DNA from: Opitutales bacterium
Lineage (GTDB): Bacteria > Verrucomicrobiota > Verrucomicrobiia > Opitutales > T3Sed10-336
Direction: 5' to 3'
NCBI GenBank assembly: GCA_007132315.1
Contig: SLOW01000004.1
Coordinates: 1 to 9,856, forward strand
Length of the DNA stretch: 9,856 bases
Below the pieces are notes generated by a model. That model did not search any database and was not told the origin of the DNA. It was given only the letters and a program-made list of their open reading frames with translations. Positions within the stretch are counted from its first letter, which is position 1. Each line of letters begins with the position of its first letter. The position numbers and the translations under genes were made by a program. This document shows, one piece after another, positions 7,541-9,856 of the stretch.

Positions 7541-7889
7541 AGACCGGCGTCCTGTTTCCGCCCTCATCCCGGCGGCGGTCGCCTTGCTCCTGTTCACCGG
7601 CTGCGCCACCCACAACGCCGGCGAACAAGCCGACCCGGTGCTGAGCGCGTCCGCTCTGGAATCCGTCGGCCACGTCGTCTGGGTGGACACCGCCGAAGAA
7701 ACGGCGGTCATCCGGCTGGAACGCGGAGCGTCGATTTCCGGCCGCACGCTGACCGCCCGCAACCGGGCGGATATCGAAACCGCCCGGCTTCAGCCTTCCG
7801 GCGCCCGCCAGGGAAACACCCTCGGGGCGCGCATCGTGGAGGGACTGCCGAATCAGGGCGACGAAGTCGTCGCGACTCGAGACGATTGA
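7524..7889 (+). CDS. Small predicted lipoprotein
   Basis: About 121 residues from the TTG at 7524, which overlaps the last 17 bases of rpoD; a TTG at 7494 would add ten residues. There is no in-frame ATG. The N-terminus has basic residues (Arg8, Arg9), a hydrophobic stretch (~13-25) and a lipobox 'LFTGC' with Cys27 as the modified residue. The next residues, Ala-Thr, contain no Asp, so outer-membrane sorting is more likely than inner-membrane retention. The mature part has 'VGHVVWVDTAEETAVIRLE' near the start and 'NQGDEVVA' near the end. This G-x-V...GD-x-V pattern resembles short lipoproteins I recall in Verrucomicrobiota, whose C-terminal part looks like a small beta-barrel. Function is unknown. 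The overlap suggests co-transcription with rpoD. Both starts are TTG, so the exact start is uncertain. Confidence 0.72.
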
Positions 7890-7912
7890 ACCCAAAACCC
7901 GCCGGAAACCGC

Positions 7913-7941
7913 TTTACAGAAGACGATGTCGGGCTTAAATT
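7913..7941 (+). promoter_or_regulatory. Sigma70-type promoter of tatA
   Basis: TTTACA (7913-7918, five of six to TTGACA), a 17-base spacer and TAAATT (7936-7941, four of six to TATAAT) lie directly upstream of tatA; shifting the -10 by one base (TTAAAT) scores equally. Transcription would start near 7948, only about two bases before the tatA ATG at 7950. The mRNA would then be almost leaderless. Confidence 0.5.
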
Positions 7942-7949
7942 GATTCATC

Positions 7950-8252
7950 ATGGATTTCACATCCCAACTGACCGCCGCTTTTTTCCAGAACATGGGGGCT
8001 CCCCAGATTCTGTTGATCCTCTTCCTGGTGCTCCTCCTCTTTGGCGCCAAGCGGCTTCCGGAACTGGCCCGCGGAGTCGGCAAGGCGTTGCGCGAGTTCA
8101 AGAGCGCCACCCGGGATATCGAAGACGATATCCGCACGGCTTTCGACGACGACGAACAAAAACCGGCCAAGAAAAAAGAGGCCCCGGCGAGCGACAAGAA
8201 CGTCGACGCGGGCAAGTCATCCTCCAAAGAAGACGTCTCGTCTTCCGCCTGA
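7950..8252 (+). CDS. tatA: Sec-independent protein translocase subunit TatA
   Basis: A 100-residue TatA/E-family protein that forms the channel of the twin-arginine pathway, which exports folded proteins across the inner membrane. One transmembrane helix spans ~19-31. The Phe31-Gly32 hinge and 'AKRLPELARGVGKALREFK' (33-51) form the amphipathic helix typical of the family. The tail (~60-100) is charged and disordered, rich in Asp, Lys and Ser. The ATG at 7950 is chosen because 'FFQNMG' before the helix fits related proteins I recall. Met15 (7992) would also leave a workable protein. No tatC or tatB lies in the window, so TatA is encoded apart from them or TatC is elsewhere on the chromosome. 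It appears to have its own promoter. Confidence 0.93.
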   Translation: MDFTSQLTAAFFQNMGAPQILLILFLVLLLFGAKRLPELARGVGKALREFKSATRDIEDDIRTAFDDDEQKPAKKKEAPASDKNVDAGKSSSKEDVSSSA

Positions 8253-8301
8253 ATCTTTGTTTTCTTCCCGCCCCGGCCGATTGACACCTCCGGCTGGTTC
8301 C

Positions 8302-8330
8302 GGCGGCGTGGCGTCACCGCGTTTTGTTTT
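8302..8330 (+). terminator. Terminator-like element after tatA
   Basis: GCG (8303-8305) and GTG (8308-8310) can pair with CGC (8318-8320) and CAC (8315-8317), with two bulged bases and a GCGT loop. The stem is followed directly by GTTTTGTTTT. The stem is short and imperfect but the T-rich tract is good. It lies ~50 bases after the tatA stop and would separate tatA from mreB. Confidence 0.35.
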
Positions 8331-8340
8331 GACTTTCCTC

Positions 8341-8405
8341 CACCCGGGAAAAAGCTGGAGGGCGATTTCCGGGTGCCCGCATTGTCGTGCGGATTGTGCA
8401 CCCGG
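8341..8405 (+). promoter_or_regulatory. mreB leader with two mutually exclusive hairpins
   Basis: Hairpin A pairs CACCCGGGAAA (8341-8351) with TTTCCGGGTG (8366-8375), with one bulged G. Hairpin B pairs CCGGGTGC (8369-8376) with GCACCCGG (8398-8405), all eight bases. It continues inward with CCGCA (8377-8381) and TGCGG (8388-8392) around a TTGTCG loop, with five unpaired bases on the 3' side. The CCGGGTG strand is shared, so only one hairpin can form at a time. Hairpin B ends 23 bases before the mreB ATG. No T-run follows it. A TTGACT at 8329-8334 could be a -35 box but I see no -10 at the right distance. Confidence 0.5.
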
Positions 8406-8428
8406 GGCCAACACAATCCGGAACGGTT

Positions 8429-9463
<1,035 letters not shown>

Positions 9464-9472
9464 TCACTCGCA

Positions 9473-9856
9473 TTGGCCATACGACGATTTGTCCAGGCAC
9501 GTCCTTTTCTGGTCCTCGCCCTTGCCATCGCGCTATGGCTCGTTCTTCCCGCGATTTTCAAGACCATCCTGCGGACAGGGTTTTATGAACTCCAGGCGCC
9601 GGCGGTCCAAACCGCATCCGTCCTTCGCGATGTCCAGGACTACTGGTCCTATCGCGCGCAATCCAAAGACGATCTGATCGAAGCGGTCCGTGACCTGGCC
9701 CGGCAACGCGCGCACGACGAACTCGCCCTGCAGGAAGCCGAACAGCTTCGGCGGGAAGTGGAACGTTTGGAAAATCTCCACGCGTTGCCCCCGCGACAGG
9801 AATATCGCTACGAGATCGCGCGGGTGGCGCGACGCGACGCCGGCGCCTGGTGGCAG
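9473..9856 (+). CDS. mreC: Rod shape-determining protein MreC, 5' part
   Basis: The first 128 residues of MreC, cut by the window end. MreC is an inner-membrane protein with a periplasmic body that links MreB filaments to the wall-synthesis enzymes. Visible are a basic N-terminus ('RRF'), one transmembrane helix (~11-28), and a long helical, probably coiled-coil segment (~45-105) rich in Glu, Arg, Gln and Ala. The first strand of the beta domain, 'YEIARVARRDAGAWWQ' (113-128), corresponds to the usual MreC motif of a strand ending in an Arg/Asp and a Trp pair. No ATG is available in frame before the membrane helix. TTG at 9473, nine bases after the mreB stop, is the only sensible start. The gene is co-transcribed with mreB. 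Confidence 0.9.
   Translation, partial: MAIRRFVQARPFLVLALAIALWLVLPAIFKTILRTGFYELQAPAVQTASVLRDVQDYWSYRAQSKDDLIEAVRDLARQRAHDELALQEAEQLRREVERLENLHALPPRQEYRYEIARVARRDAGAWWQ

Noticed and set aside
8387..8428. MreB start at GTG 8387
   Set aside because: The extra 14 residues are not MreB-like and the codons lie in the leader hairpin. ATG 8429 gives the normal amphipathic N-terminus.

Overview
This window looks like ordinary chromosomal housekeeping DNA from a GC-rich bacterium, most likely Verrucomicrobiota (Opitutae-like) or a near relative such as Kiritimatiellota or Lentisphaerota. The placement is an inference from remembered family sequences: the long-insert form of ribosomal protein L33, a DnaG with 'SPFN' and 'CFSSG' where the zinc ligands should be, and a DUF362-type secreted protein. 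I see no mobile element, CRISPR array, rRNA or convincing tRNA.

Left part (1-3735). A short conserved helical protein of unknown function lies on the + strand at 35-286. A block on the - strand follows, read here in transcription order. It starts with an exported DUF362-like protein (3732-2668), then a lone NADH-quinone oxidoreductase subunit A, nuoA (2627-2241). Next is a large three-part protein (2193-808): a PTS EIIA domain, a pyruvate-kinase-like middle domain and an archaeal DacZ-like diadenylate cyclase domain. That gene ends in a clear intrinsic terminator overlapping its stop codon. Just beyond it, rpmG (ribosomal protein L33, 700-530) has its own sigma70-type promoter.

Middle part (3736-7889). 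A 218-base divergent spacer holds two TTGACA boxes and a nested inverted repeat. It leads into dnaG (primase) and rpoD (primary sigma factor), which form a macromolecular-synthesis operon without rpsU. Three of the four DnaG zinc ligands are replaced while the TOPRIM residues are intact. A small lipoprotein gene overlaps the end of rpoD.

Right part (7890-9856). tatA (Tat translocase pore subunit) has a promoter that would give an almost leaderless mRNA. A 176-base spacer with a terminator-like element and two mutually exclusive hairpins comes before mreB. The 5' part of mreC follows, with a TTG start, and is cut by the window edge. MreB and MreC direct rod-shaped cell-wall growth.

The most unusual item is the EIIA-DacZ fusion, which would link phosphotransferase signalling to c-di-AMP synthesis in one polypeptide. 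The primase zinc-site loss, the mreB leader and the near absence of Shine-Dalgarno motifs also deserve a look.
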